Of a stretch of DNA of 64,000 bases, positions 44,501-54,947 are shown piece by piece; within the stretch, counting starts at the first letter, position 1; every line of letters begins with the position of its first letter. The notes below the pieces were generated by a model. That model had not been told where the DNA came from, did not search any database, and was given only the letters and a program-made list of their open reading frames with translations. A program made the position numbers and the translations under genes. The DNA is from Branchiostoma floridae. Lineage: Eukaryota; Chordata; Leptocardii; Amphioxiformes; Branchiostomatidae. Location of the stretch: positions 10,154,369 to 10,218,368 of the forward strand of contig NC_049986.1 of NCBI RefSeq assembly GCF_000003815.2, read 5' to 3'.

Positions 44501-47140
44501 TCTCTGTCAGTCAGTCTAATGAGTCTATACAGACTATGACACTTACCTACTGCATAGTAGTCCGATACAATACCACCACATACCAAGACAGAGATACAAA
44601 TGTAAATTCATTGTAATATCTTCGTGTCTTGTATATATATGCATTGTGTATATATATGTGTGAGTAAGTCCATTTATATACAAAGCCCTGCAAAAACGAG
44701 AAAATACCCTACTTTCCTGAAGCAGCATACCATTATTGACAAATGTTCTAGAGTGCGAACATACCGTTGGCTTGATTTTTGTACTGTTATTGATAAACTA
44801 CATTAATTCTTTACAATCGTGACATATATCATTACGTATTAGCAGCACATGTACTTAAAATTCGATGTATGTACAAAAGATTCTGTTTGTGGTGTATCCA
44901 ACGTCCATTGGCGTTTCAAAATTAATCCCCATCCATGTAAACAACACTACTAACTGTCTCTGTTTTAGACCAGGTTTGACTGTGGACAATTGGCAAGAAT
45001 GACAATCAACTGACTCTTCTGCTTCGCTCTTGTTATTTTTAGCCCCAAAACACAGCCGGCACGCCATGACCTGAATCGAACAGTTTTCAAACAGGTTTTC
45101 TATGCAGTTTAGATCGCTCCGCGGTCCTTAGCAACACGTTGCTAAGGAAATGCTTGTCGCGCGTCAGGTGGATGGAATTTCATCCGAGTTTTACAGCTAC
45201 TTTAGACCTGATTGGCGGCCTTTCTACCAAGATTGCGTTATATTTGTCACAGGGGAACATCATGTAATAATCTCTATATGATACATTTTTTAATAACTAT
45301 TATGTCTAGTTTCCTGATCATATTTGTTACACGATGAAATTGGCAAAATGGTGGTGCCATACTGAGCTAAATTTTGGACGAAATTGAATTTGGGCAAATG
45401 CATTACACATTCGATCCTTCTTTCAATGACTAGTGCGCCAGAATTGCTGAATCTTCTACTATACCTCTTGTGAAAATCTTGTTGGTTTGAAATCTAGGAA
45501 GGTTTGTAACTCAATGTTTACTGAGGTCACCTTTTCGACTGTTTTAAATCAAAATGTTGCAAGTCGCTGGTTTGTTTGATTCGAGTGCAGTCGACTTTTA
45601 ACACAAGTATCGGCACCAATATACCTCTCCAATGTTTTGAGGGAGACAAGTGTTTTGAAAGCCGATGCGTTTTATTCTGGAATCAAAATTATGTCATGAC
45701 TTCACGGAATATAGGGGCAAATGCAGAACGCCCTCAAAATCTATGATAAGTCATGTACTTCCAGAAACTAGAAGGTTTGCTCTTTCTTGCGCTGGAGATT
45801 TCCTGTTGGTTTGAAATTTACAACAGGTTCAAAACAAGCGGCAAGGTTACCCGAAAATCACCTGGTTTCGGGTCGTATTTGTTTCGGGTCCTATATGAGC
45901 TAAAAAGGAGGCTGAAATGCTGTGAATGACTTGAAGTTAATAAGATACTCAGCTGTATACTCCAGCGACAAGCTTTCTTGTGAGGGGTGTTGACGCACGG
46001 AGTCATGGAACGGACTATTTTCTCTCGCGGAAGGAAAGGAAAACTGCATAGAACTCTCGGCATGACGTGGCGGTAGCAGAACACGTGAACGCTGCCGGTA
46101 TAATCTGTTCATTTTTTTACTCGGTCCCAAATCCGGTCTAAGGATTTTTTGGTTCCGTTTTTTTTTACCTGTCCAACAAGAAAAAAAAGGTTTTGTATCG
46201 GCACACCGCTCTGGTACCCACCGGGTAGCCTTGGAGGCTGACGACACACAAGCAGATAGAACCAACTTATCTGTTGACCAGCTGTGCGAATTTTTAGACA
46301 TTTGCGTAGTGTGTACCTCTTTCACGTAACATGATTTGAATTGTACTCCAAATGTTCAAGGAGTTTCGGAAAAACTCCGACCGATCTTTCAAAAATATGA
46401 AATGTGTCCAATTTGAAAATAAACTTAAAACTCAACCCTCAAGCCTTGGAAAGATATCGAGACCAATTCAATCTACAGTAAACTTACTTACTTCAATCTA
46501 CAGTAAAGACTCAAATGTACATGTGAAGAACCTAAACCGCAACAACACGTACATCGGCGAGACCAATCGGCCGCTAAAAAACTTCAAAGAACATTGCAAA
46601 CATAGCGCTAGCTAACGGCTACTCCTCTGACGTTTCCTCTGTTTCCAAAATACTATCCAGTTGTTTGAGTAACTGCTATTTGGCGTACTAGTATCTTATT
46701 TTCTGCATATGTATAACTTAAACATTGGCGTAACAACGTTAATGCTCCCGGACTTAAGTCCCTTTCATCCTGCCAGCTTTATCAACGTGTCTAGTGTTCC
46801 GAGTGATACTCCAATGGTACTTCGATCCACTAAACAATCAATCAGGAATTATAAGCTAAGCTATACCCCCCCCCAAAAAAAAAATACGCAAAAATACTGT
46901 AATCATGAGACGCATCAACGTATACCAGAAAACGAATCTATGTATACAAAAATAATCCAGGCTTGAAAACAGTGAATTGACAGCACTGTTAACTGCAAAA
47001 CGCCCTTAGCGGACAAGAAAATTCAATACATTAATATCCATAAAATTTCTTCAAGTTATACTTCACGAGGAACGATTTGGCTTACCTTGGATATAAAACA
47101 GCGGCAAGACGGAGGCCGAGCGGCGGCGGCGGCGCCTCAT
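37983..47140 (-). CDS. Gene D: four-exon NRY-motif GPCR (first exon inferred across gene F)
   Basis: Exons on the minus strand: 47086-47140 (signal peptide), 39572-39766 (ectodomain), 39259-39407 (TM1) and 37983-38906 (TM2-TM7), GT-AG, phases 1, 1, 0, giving 440 residues. Exons 2-4 are secure. The first exon is the nearest upstream copy with the right phase; its intron would be 7.3 kb and contain gene F. The second candidate is 52370-52424. Exon 3 has the same length (149 nt) as in gene B. NRY, TLTCP and NPIIY are present. The tail is short, without the VLPPLTV repeat, and ends PVVDI rather than PVVDT. Gene B is the closest paralogue. It should be a plasma-membrane receptor; ligand unknown. 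Confidence 0.8.
40404..41284. mobile_element. TTAA-type MITE (piggyBac-like), copy 2
   Basis: It is a diverged homologue of 12706-13340: the same G-tract start (40407) and C-tract end, right end GAATAGGG followed by TTAA (41285-41288), left end decayed. A perfect X-box is at 40576-40589 and AAGATGGC motifs are at 40767-40776 and 40944-40956. Confidence 0.7.
41491..41566. repeat. (AT)n microsatellite
   Basis: Alternating A/T with a short AC-containing end. Confidence 0.95.
41567..42164. other. AT-rich intergenic, nothing recognised
   Basis: No frame with family features; many ATATAT runs. Confidence 0.5.
42165..42990 (-). repeat. Degenerate tandem repeat, about 101-121-bp period, 3' of gene F
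   Basis: Seven or so units, phased on GAGACCCTGG (near 42207, 42325, 42426, 42542, 42663, 42776 and 42883), with TTTGTTTAGTCCAT and TGTGTAAATCATTCTATTGG. On the minus strand some units read in one frame (SRSVPSSVQGLKVNNHEP, then similar), but most are broken by indels. Confidence 0.85.
42978..43232 (-). pseudogene. Open extension of the gene F tail beyond its stop
   Basis: Directly after the gene F TAA, the same frame continues for 84 codons to TGA (42978-42980). It carries two more NTSNVREN-type repeats and a C-terminal segment with EQNMPDE, like EENMPEE at the end of the extended gene C frame. This shows the ancestral C-terminus lay further 3'. Confidence 0.75.
43233..44366 (-). CDS. Gene F: EDG/cannabinoid-like GPCR, paralogue of gene C
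   Basis: A single coding exon of 377 residues with ATG context ACCGCCATG, as in gene C; the 60-70 bp before the ATG also match gene C. Seven TM helices, LAMSD in TM2, PSMGWNCLDMPSPNC in the second outer loop, NSY in place of DRY and NPITS in place of NPxxY, all as in gene C. The third inner loop is shorter than in gene C by about 20 residues. The tail has two to three repeat units and stops at TAA (43233-43235), where the repeat normally has GAA. It lies inside the predicted first intron of gene D, same strand. Ligand and signalling are unknown; the branch assignment is from visible motifs only. Confidence 0.85.
   Translation of the reverse strand: MFNNSSVLPSLPMASADIFDKQLQCVLGYMLNKTASYDQARQACSMYKDFTKLGPITAIVFGLVGIFIIISNAAVILTIIRTRTLRKPVYFYMANLAMSDLMSGIGQLYYADVEYSLYSRLYSTNVIFCSQVMSATALALFSLNSYVAVRHPIFFRIHLDTAKRDAGIAIVSSWLIVSLVVFTPSMGWNCLDMPSPNCSGYYNDSFVGLSITMVLLPAIIMVFTNTSVFIAIKKRQKNRLGQPEGQHNNPTQAEAERKFQKSVEKSRTVLIHVVVAFVFWLISILFIPICKQMCPPSTGPRGVYVLLLMTLNSAINPITSTLRTPELRDGLWQNMTDIHRVLVTVFRGNRVNPQNVQPALQNTLNVRKIIVRENPQV
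44600..46350. other. Long stretch with no recognised gene
   Basis: The longest frames have no recognisable domain. The 70-codon minus frame at 44855-45067 has two CxxC pairs but no other support. A perfect 10-bp-arm palindrome (CCTTAGCAAC, AC, GTTGCTAAGG) lies near 45126. Confidence 0.5.
46352..46690 (+). pseudogene. Penelope-like element remnant (GIY-YIG end)
   Basis: The frame carries TYIGETNRPLKNFKEHCKHS, which fits the GIY-YIG endonuclease core of Penelope-like elements (YIGET..PLK.R..EH). It is followed by the tail CCAGTTGTTTGAGTAACTGC also seen in the inverted repeat at 9813-9980. The reverse transcriptase part is absent. A 5'-truncated, dead copy. Confidence 0.7.
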
Positions 47141-47345
47141 CCTCCGCCCGTTGTTCCGAGCAGCCTCGCCGAAAACTCCGAGTGGTGCGTGTTGTCCGAC
47201 CGGCCGCAAAGAATAAAGCTAGACGCCGATGGCGATGGGAATCAATTTGCGAGCTTTTATTGGTAAATTTCATTTATTTTTCAGAGTTACGATTGGCTGA
47301 AACTCACGTGACTCAAATTGGCTGTGATGCGCAAGTGACGCACTA
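47141..47345 (-). promoter_or_regulatory. Candidate promoter of the gene D first exon
   Basis: On the minus strand: GTGCGTCA, CACGTG (47305-47310), CCAAT (47292-47296), AATCGTAACTCT, then a GC-rich 5' UTR with CGGACAAC. Same order as upstream of gene A; CCAAT to ATG is about 150 bp here and 140 bp there. Confidence 0.6.
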
Positions 47346-47364
47346 CAATTCTCTTATCTATATC

Positions 47365-48479
47365 TGATTTAGGCCATGTTGATTTTATATAAGGTCCTTG
47401 ATTTAATTTTATGTAACAATCACTCGGAAAGCCAAAAACTTATACGAGCGTGTGAAAGAGAAAGAGTTTGGCCAGAAAAAGTGGCCTTCATTGTAAGATC
47501 AAAGTGAACATGTTTTCTTTTTGTTTAATTCTGTTTTCTTTACCCAGGGTAGCCCAACTCAGTATACCACACTGCGCTTACAGTTGGGCCCTGGAGAACA
47601 CATGTGACATCAACACACACATAACTTACAAATATATATATACAAAATAGACCATTATCCATATTCATAATGCAGTACGGTCTCAAGTTGAGGTCGACAG
47701 TGTCGCTTGAAGAAAGAACTGGCTCAGAGCCGACCACTGTATGTGCAACGGATAGCCCTCTAGATCTTAGACTAACGTCACATTATCTTTACATAATCAG
47801 GAATATTAGCAGGAGTAGGAGGCAGGAAAATGATATGTTGCGTCGTGAGCTGCCTATTTGTGGCTGCTAACGTTATTATAAATAAGATCTTATGTAAGGC
47901 GGTCTGACAATATGAATCAATGAATGGATGGATGAAGACCTTTATTGCACGTTTGTAACAAACCGGACTAAGTACAGGTCCAATAGGACATGTTGAAGAT
48001 ATGTCTTGTTGGACATACGGGACAGGTGTCACAGCGTTCTCGCCGCCGCCGCCCCCCCGGGGGCGAAATCACTAGCGATCTCGTATTCCCATTATTGCAT
48101 ATACCCGAGTCTCGACGTAAGATGTATTTCATTGTATTCACCTGTCCTCAAGCAACCTATATATCTCCAATATGAAGTCTCTACTATGAATTGACCACAA
48201 AAGAACTATGTAATGTCTTTATTGATTAAGCAAATAAGGTATTCATTAGAATAATGCACATTTTGGTGTATGCACCTGGCCAAGAGGTATCTTCACCTCC
48301 AATATGACTGTTTTTTCTAGTATTTAGAAACTGATGCATTTACCCGTGTTTCTTAAGACTGGTACTTTACCAGTGTTTTGTAGCATTTAGCAACAGGTAT
48401 ATCAACTTGCGCGCAGATAGTGTTTATAATGAGAAACTATTATTCACTTGTGTTTTTACCTTCGCCGAGAAGGTTATAT
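47365..48479. other. Repeat-rich intergenic DNA
   Basis: It starts with a partial copy of the 32700-33050 family (GATTTAGGCCATGTTGATTT). GGTGTCACAGCGTTCTCG at 48026 is the inverse of sequence near 51515. No gene. Confidence 0.45.
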
Positions 48480-51105
48480 TTTGGGTAGCGTGTGTATGTT
48501 TACCTTCGCCAAGAAGGTTATATTTTGGGTAGCGTGTGTATGTGTGTATGTTTGTATGTTTCTATGTCTGTAGAAGACCACCATAACTCAAGAACGCCTG
48601 GATGGATTGTATTAATATTCGGTATCTGGGTAGGTCTTGTTGAGACCTAAAGACAATTAGATTCTGGGCCTCCTAGCGGCCTGTTACGGTACTGCAGCGG
48701 AACTTCCTGGTTTGATATTTCGAGTTTTGGACATGCTGCGGCAATGATTTTTAAGTGGTGGATAGCTCTTGATGTCGAGAGTAAGTGGTATAGGTTTGGG
48801 CCCCCTAGCGGCTTGTTTTGGAACTGCAGGGCAGGTTTAGTGTTAGACTTTGAAAGGGAATAACTCAAGAATGAGTTGACGGATTGTCATGATTTTTGGT
48901 ATGTAGATAGCTTAAGTGATGCTTCATATAATGACGTATTAATTATGCAAATTGGTATCTAATTTGCATTTATTAATTAGGAAATTTTATGAACACACTC
49001 AGTTCCATTATGGGACCATTGCAACATGATTGTGACATTTGTAACTGAGAAGGAGAAGAATATTGATTGATATATATTATGCAAAATAAAGACCTAATTT
49101 GCATAATTAATGAGAAAATGCTATAATTTTATTCTGGTAAATGACAGTAACTTCTTACTTATAGCATTTGGAAGTTATGTACAGGTGAACATCGTTGAAC
49201 ATTGATTATGCAAATGAGATCCTCATTTGCATAAATTATCAGAAAATGCGATTAAAGCCTTCTTTCTTAACATAGATTGTGTACAAGAATGCCTGGATGG
49301 ATTGTATTGATATTCGGTATGTGGGAAGGTCTAGATGAGACCTGGAAAGGATTAGATTTTGGGCCCCCTAGCAGGGTGTAACGGGACTGCAGCGGAACTT
49401 CCTGGTTTGATATCTCAAGTTCTGAACATGCTGCGGCTATGGTTATTGAGTGGTAGACAGCTCTTGATGCCGAAAGTAAGTGGTGTAAGTTTGGGCCCCC
49501 TAGCGGCTTGTTTTGGAACTGCAGGACAGGTTTAATGTCAGACTTTAAAAGGGAATAACTCAAGAAAGGATTAACGGATTGTTATGATTTTTGGTATGTA
49601 GATGTCTGAAGTTATGCTACATATAATGAAATAAAAATTATACAAATTTGTATGTAATTTGCATAATTCATTAGGAAATTTGGTTAATGCGCACAGTTCC
49701 ATTATGGGACCATTGCAACATGTAACATTTGTAACTGAGAAGGACAGGAATATTGATTGATGTATATTATGCAAAATAAAGACCTAATTTGCATAATTAA
49801 TGAGAAAATGCTATTATTTCATTGTGGTAAATGACAGGAAATTTTTACTTGTAGCATTTGGAAGTTATGTACAGGTGAACATCGTTGAACATCAATTATG
49901 CAAATGAGATCCTCATTTGCATAAATTAGCAGAAAATGCGATAAAAGCCTTCTTTCTTAACATTGATTGTGTACGTCTGCTGTCTGGTGGAGGAGATGAT
50001 CAGCTGATGTAATTTATGCAAATGAGGACCTTATTTGCATAATCAATGACAAACACAATTAATACAGCAGTTGTAAAGAAAGGTAGGCTTATTTGGCGAA
50101 GGTATGGGGTCATGGAACTCTTGTTCTATGTATGTTTCTATGTCTGTAGAAGACCATCATAACTCAAGAACGCCTGGATGGACTGTATTGATATTCGGTA
50201 TGTGGGTAGGTCTTGTTGAGACCTAAAAACGACTAGCGGCCAGTTATGGTATTGCAGCGGAACTTCCTGGTTTGATATTTCGAGTTCTGGACATGCTGCG
50301 GCAATGATTTTTAAGTGGTGGATAGCTCTTGATGCCGAGAGTAAGAGGTATAGGTTTGGGCCCCCTAGCGGCTTGTTTTGGAACTGCAGGGCAGGTTTAG
50401 TGTCAGATTTTGAAAGGGAATAACTCAAGAAGGAGCTGACGAATTGTCATGATTTTTGGTATGTACATAGCTTAAGTGATGCTTCATATAAATGATTATA
50501 TTTAAAGAAGCTTATCCCATACTACAACTCCTGTATTAGTTAGTTAAGCTATAGAACTGTAGTTATGTAGATGCCATACTTTGTACCTCGTACAATTGTT
50601 GTGCAATAAAGTTATACACATATAATCACATATCAATCATGCAAATCAGAATCTAATTTGCATAATTAATTAGGAAATCGTCAAAACACGTTCCGCTCCA
50701 TTATACGACCATTGCAACGTGTGGCATTTGTAACTGAGAAAGAGAAGAATGTTAATAGATATGTTATGCAAAATAAAGACCTAATTTGCATAATTAATGA
50801 GGAAATGCTATAATGGCATTGTGGCAAATGACGGGAAGTTTTTACTTGTGGCATTTGGAAGTTATATACAGGTGAACATAGTTGATTATGCAAATGATGA
50901 CCTAATTTGCATAAATTATCAGAAAATGCGCTAAAAACTTTTTTACATAGATTGTGTATGTCCCATTGTTTGGTGGAGAAGATGATCAAGTAATATAATT
51001 TATGCAAATGAGAATCTTATTTGCATAATCAATGACAAACAATTAATACAGCAGTTGTAAAGGGTAGAATCATTTGGCGAAGGTATGGGGTCGTGGAACT
51101 CTAGT
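48480..51105. repeat. Three large direct repeat units (about 0.7-0.9 kb each)
   Basis: Units begin near 48505, 49265 and 50125. Each has CGCCTGGATGGATTGTAT or a variant, GGGCCCCCTAGCGGCTTG, CTGCAGCGGAACTTCCTGG, then AT-rich stretches with several TTTGCATAATTAATGA blocks. Units 2 and 3 end GGCGAAGGTATGGGGTC. The first is preceded by two copies of ACCTTCGCC.AGAAGGTTAT. It is a dispersed family; a further piece is at 54215-54480. Confidence 0.8.
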
Positions 51106-51439
51106 TATAAGTGCTTTGGAAATGTTTTCTGCACAAGAAAGAAAATACCGTGACGAATTGAAGACATATAGCTGACGTATTCCGTACCATATACGGTGTT
51201 GATTTATACGTTCACAATAGCATTGTTTTTTTTATGCCACCTCAGCCATGTCAGCTGCAATCAAACAAATGTCTTTTCAATGTAGTGTTTGCACCGAACA
51301 AGGTATGACATCTCTGCCATATAGGTACCAGGTAACACACCAACTTAATGTTACTTCCAGGTGCAGTAAAGTACCAGGTAGCGCACCTAATATGTAGTAA
51401 CCAGCTGCATGCTCTTGCGACCTCTCCGAGAAGTACTAG

Positions 51440-51510
51440 TAATGTTCTTGGGGGGGGGGGGGGGGGGGAAAACCCTAAAGGGGGGCGAAAACGCTAGGGG
51501 GGGGGGCTCG
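51440..51510. repeat. G-rich homopolymer runs
   Basis: Runs of about 19, 6 and 9 G with short spacers. This is G-quadruplex-prone sequence and also a likely assembly weak point. Confidence 0.8.
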
Positions 51511-51809
51511 AGATCGCTGTGACACCGGGTATATATGTATATATATACACAAATGATGCCCACGAATATTCTCTTAACGCCTTGTTTAGTTTGGAGTCTT
51601 TTATATCATACTTTTCGTTCCCAAAAGCTGCCCGCTTTGGAAACGTGAAGCATACCTCATATGAGTAAAAAAAGAGAGCCTATGGCAAATCATGCATGCA
51701 ACAAAATATCGGGAAGGGAAGGGTCCCAGGCATACGGCCATCGTAACCCCTCCTTCTCCTATTGAGTTGGTTTACTTTGTTCTCTTGATAGGGAGAAAAG
51801 ATGCATGTC

Positions 51810-51998
51810 TTAAGGTTTAGTCACATTTCCAAAGCGGGGCCGACCAGGCAGCTTTCGGGAGCAAAAAGAATGACATCAAAATACATAAAACGACAGAATA
51901 AGATTCATAGGAATGACCTGTGTATATCTCTAGGTATACAGTTTAGGTTTTCGTTTCTTAAAACATCCCGGCTGGGCCCCGGTTTGGAAATGTGACCT
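51810..51998. mobile_element. GC-ended TIR MITE
   Basis: Left GTCACATTTCCAAAGCGGGG and right CCCCGGTTTGGAAATGTGAC are inverted repeats, flanked by TTAG / CTAA-type sequence. Same family as 14803-15010. Confidence 0.82.
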
Positions 51999-52021
51999 AA
52001 ACCTTAATCTTACTCATAACG

Positions 52022-52258
52022 CTATCTACGGTCACCTTTCCAAACAGGAGCCCAGCCGAGTTGTTTGCGGAAACGAAAAATAAAAGTGTTTCTTTTTTTA
52101 AATATATATATAAAGAAAAAAAAATTATACATAAAGTATGCTCATGACCTTTCTGTGAATCGTGTTGTCTGCTTTGTTGTCTTTTTTTGGGGGTCAAAAT
52201 TTTTGTTCTCGAAAACTGCATGCCCGACCGGGCCCCTGTTTAGAAATGTGACCGTAGT
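52022..52258. mobile_element. GC-ended TIR MITE, second adjacent copy
   Basis: Left ACGGTCACCTTTCCAAACAG and right CCCCTGTTTAGAAATGTGACC are inverted repeats. The interior has TA-rich and A-rich runs. Confidence 0.78.
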
Positions 52259-52369
52259 CTTGACAGTAAAATGGCCTTCTTGTCTTGTTACATGACGAAT
52301 AAATGAAAGGAACAACGAACAAATAAACAAACAACAACTTCTTTCAGAAACTCTCGCAGACTCACGTAC

Positions 52370-52424
52370 CTTGTACATAATACAGCAGCAGGACGGCGGC
52401 CCAGTGGCGGCGGCGCTGTCTCAT
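52370..52424 (-). other. Orphan signal-peptide exon (fourth copy)
   Basis: A 55-nt exon, ATG to a GTACGTGAG donor, encodes MRQRRRHWAAVLLLYYVQ. Length, phase and sequence match the first exons of genes A, B and D. No exon 2 follows before the copy at 47086. It is either an alternative first exon of gene D, the left-behind first exon of pseudogene E, or part of a gene in unassembled sequence. Confidence 0.75.
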
Positions 52425-53360
52425 CCTCCCCCCGAGGCGTTGCTCAACCACCCTCGCAGATAACAAAAAGTGAGCGTTCGGCATGCAAAAGAAAAACACT
52501 TTCATTCCCAAAATAAGCTTCCCTTTTTGGCTTTAACTCAATGAAACCGTGCGTCATATGCGAGGCACATAGTCAAAGCAGTTAATATAATCAGTACACC
52601 ATTCAAAAATACACAATTGCATGTAATGAAGCTTCTATACGGCCAAATCATCTTCATTTGTTCATCATTCATTGATAGTGTTTCAAAGTATCTTGCTTGT
52701 GTATTTTGCTTTTGTAATCCACCATACATCTATACGCAATTTGTGAGCGATTGAAAGAACAGATTCCATGATGCCTATGAGACGAAATATCACTTTTACG
52801 NNNNNNNNNNNNNNNNNNNNNNNNNNNNNNNNNNNNNNNNNNNNNNNNNNNNNNNNNNNNNNNNNNNNNNNNNNNNNNNNNNNNNNNNNNNNNNNNNNNN
52901 NNNNNNNNNNNNNNNNNNNNNNNNNNNNNNNNNNNNNNNNNNNNNNNNNNNNNNNNNNNNNNNNNNNNNNNNNNNNNNNNNNNNNNNNNNNNNNNNNNNN
53001 NNNNNNNNNNNNNNNNNNNNNNNNNNNNNNNNNNNNNNNNNNNNNNNNNNNNNNNNNNNNNNNNNNNNNNNNNNNNNNNNNNNNNNNNNNNNNNNNNNNN
53101 NNNNNNNNNNNNNNNNNNNNNNNNNNNNNNNNNNNNNNNNNNNNNNNNNNNNNNNNNNNNNNNNNNNNNNNNNNNNNNNNNNNNNNNNNNNNNNNNNNNN
53201 NNNNNNNNNNNNNNNNNNNNNNNNNNNNNNNNNNNNNNNNNNNNNNNNNNNNNNNNNNNNNNNNNNNNNNNNNNNNNNNNNNNNNNNNNNNNNNNNNNNN
53301 NNNNNNNNNNNNNNNNNNNNNNNNNNNNNNNNNNNNNNNNNNNNNNNNNNNNNNNNNNNN

Positions 53361-54214
53361 GGTCGTAATATAGACTTTTTGCAACTCATGATCCACTACT
53401 CACTGAGTCACATGTTCTATCTGCATAACTTGAGGTTATAGAAGAGGTGGGTTGCTTATTCTTTGAAAGAGACTGGAGTTGGATAGTTGAAAAATTGGAT
53501 AATTGAGATATTGCTGACCACAAATAAGCGGGATCCCAGACAGACAGACACACCTAACACAATACCTCCATTTTTGATGGACGTTAGACAAACGCAACAA
53601 AACATCTTGGCTCAGAACTAAAAGCCAACGAACAGATACAAATAACAGCGAAGTTTCATCACTTGCCCTCGAGAATTCACGCCCCCTTTACAATTTGTCA
53701 AAAAATGGACATGTACACTGAATATTTTGCTCGGTTTTCTATGATCATCTGATAACTTTCCATTGTGAAGTGTGATCATTAACATATCAATTAGGAGTTT
53801 TCGTCTAAAAGCTGGTAAAATGCTCGTCTAGTCAGTGCATGATCATGAGTAACTGTTACCTTGCATTCTCATAACCTAGATGTCTAACCTACATCTATAT
53901 ATGTACGTGTAACTTGCCAAACAGTCTGACTACGCGTTATTTTCTAAAACGGTCACATTTTACAGCCAGACATTTTACAGAAATATTTTGCCGCCAACCC
54001 CTTAACGTAGAATTCACAATTCCTTTTATTGAAAACGTATGTTATATCATATGATCAATATTTTTGCGTATCAATTAAAAGCATGAGCGGCGACATACAT
54101 CACAAACTCGTCCATTTCGATATGAAAGGAAACAACTGTAGCTAATTGTAAATCGCAAAAAAAATATCCTATAGTATTAAAAGATATAGAAAAAAGAATA
54201 TCTTTAATTTGTTA
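53361..54214. other. AT-rich intergenic after the 560-N gap, nothing recognised
   Basis: No supported gene. The gap 52801-53360 makes every frame spanning it meaningless. Confidence 0.5.
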
Positions 54215-54480
54215 TAATACTTTCAACAAGAAGGTTATACATCCGGGCTGTTTGTCTGTGTATATGTCTGTCTGTGCGTCTATCTGACCTATCTGTTAGT
54301 TTGTTTGATTGGTAACAGCAAAACCGCCATAAACTTGGCGGATGGATATTAGCAATACAAATGTTAATTGGATTGATATTGGAAAAATCAGTCGGAAGAA
54401 ATTATCATCCTTTCTTTTCAACATAAATCAAGCAATTATCAGCATCATATTATGTGTGTAATCAATGAGGAAAAGCTAAA
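54215..54480. repeat. Partial copy of the 48-51 kb repeat family
   Basis: CAACAAGAAGGTTATAC, CTGTCTGT-rich stretch, GGCGGATGGATATTAGCAAT. Weak match. Confidence 0.4.
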
Positions 54481-54749
54481 TTAGTCTTCCTTGCTTACAT
54501 GTACTTTGATTCATACTTTGGACAAGGAACTCCCTCCTTGCTTTGGACAACTCGTGTGCGAGTATTTGGGTTGTGGAATTGATATATATTAGTTTATGCA
54601 ACTATAGGACTATATATATCCAACCAAGGAGGAACTTTTGTAATACACCATTTGGTGACGGTTTGACGTCTCTGAACTCTTAACTGTACATATTTGTCCA
54701 TTTCAATACAGTATCAACTTTTTTTCAAAGATGCCAAATAAGGGTAGAG

Positions 54750-54947
54750 TGATGTCACGTGATTCAAGATGGCGGCGCCCAGCGAAAAGTTTTCGGTTTG
54801 CTGAACGCCCAACGTCAAGTTTGTAACTTTCTGTCCATAAAAACCGTTTTGCTGTTATGAAGTAGACACGAGGCACTGTCGAGAACGTAGTGACGTTTTG
54901 GCTACCAGTTCTATTTTGTTTCCTTAACCCCTGAATCTTTTCACAAG
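54750..54947 (+). promoter_or_regulatory. Candidate GEMIN4 promoter and non-coding first exon
   Basis: GTCACGTGA (CACGTG at 54756-54761) is followed at 54766-54776 by AAGATGGCGGC, a YY1-type motif that in animals usually sits just 3' of the start site of housekeeping genes. The motif's ATG opens an 11-codon upstream frame (MAAPSEKFSVC). AAG|GTTTGT at 54947/54948 could be the donor of a UTR exon joined to the acceptor at 55996. Exon limits are inferred. Confidence 0.5.

Noticed and set aside
44855-45067. 70-codon minus frame with two CxxC pairs (possible zinc finger)
   Set aside because: The spacing fits no family I know; no homologous neighbour, splice context or promoter.
52683-53396. Long frames of about 200 codons on both strands
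   Set aside because: They consist almost entirely of the 560-N gap.
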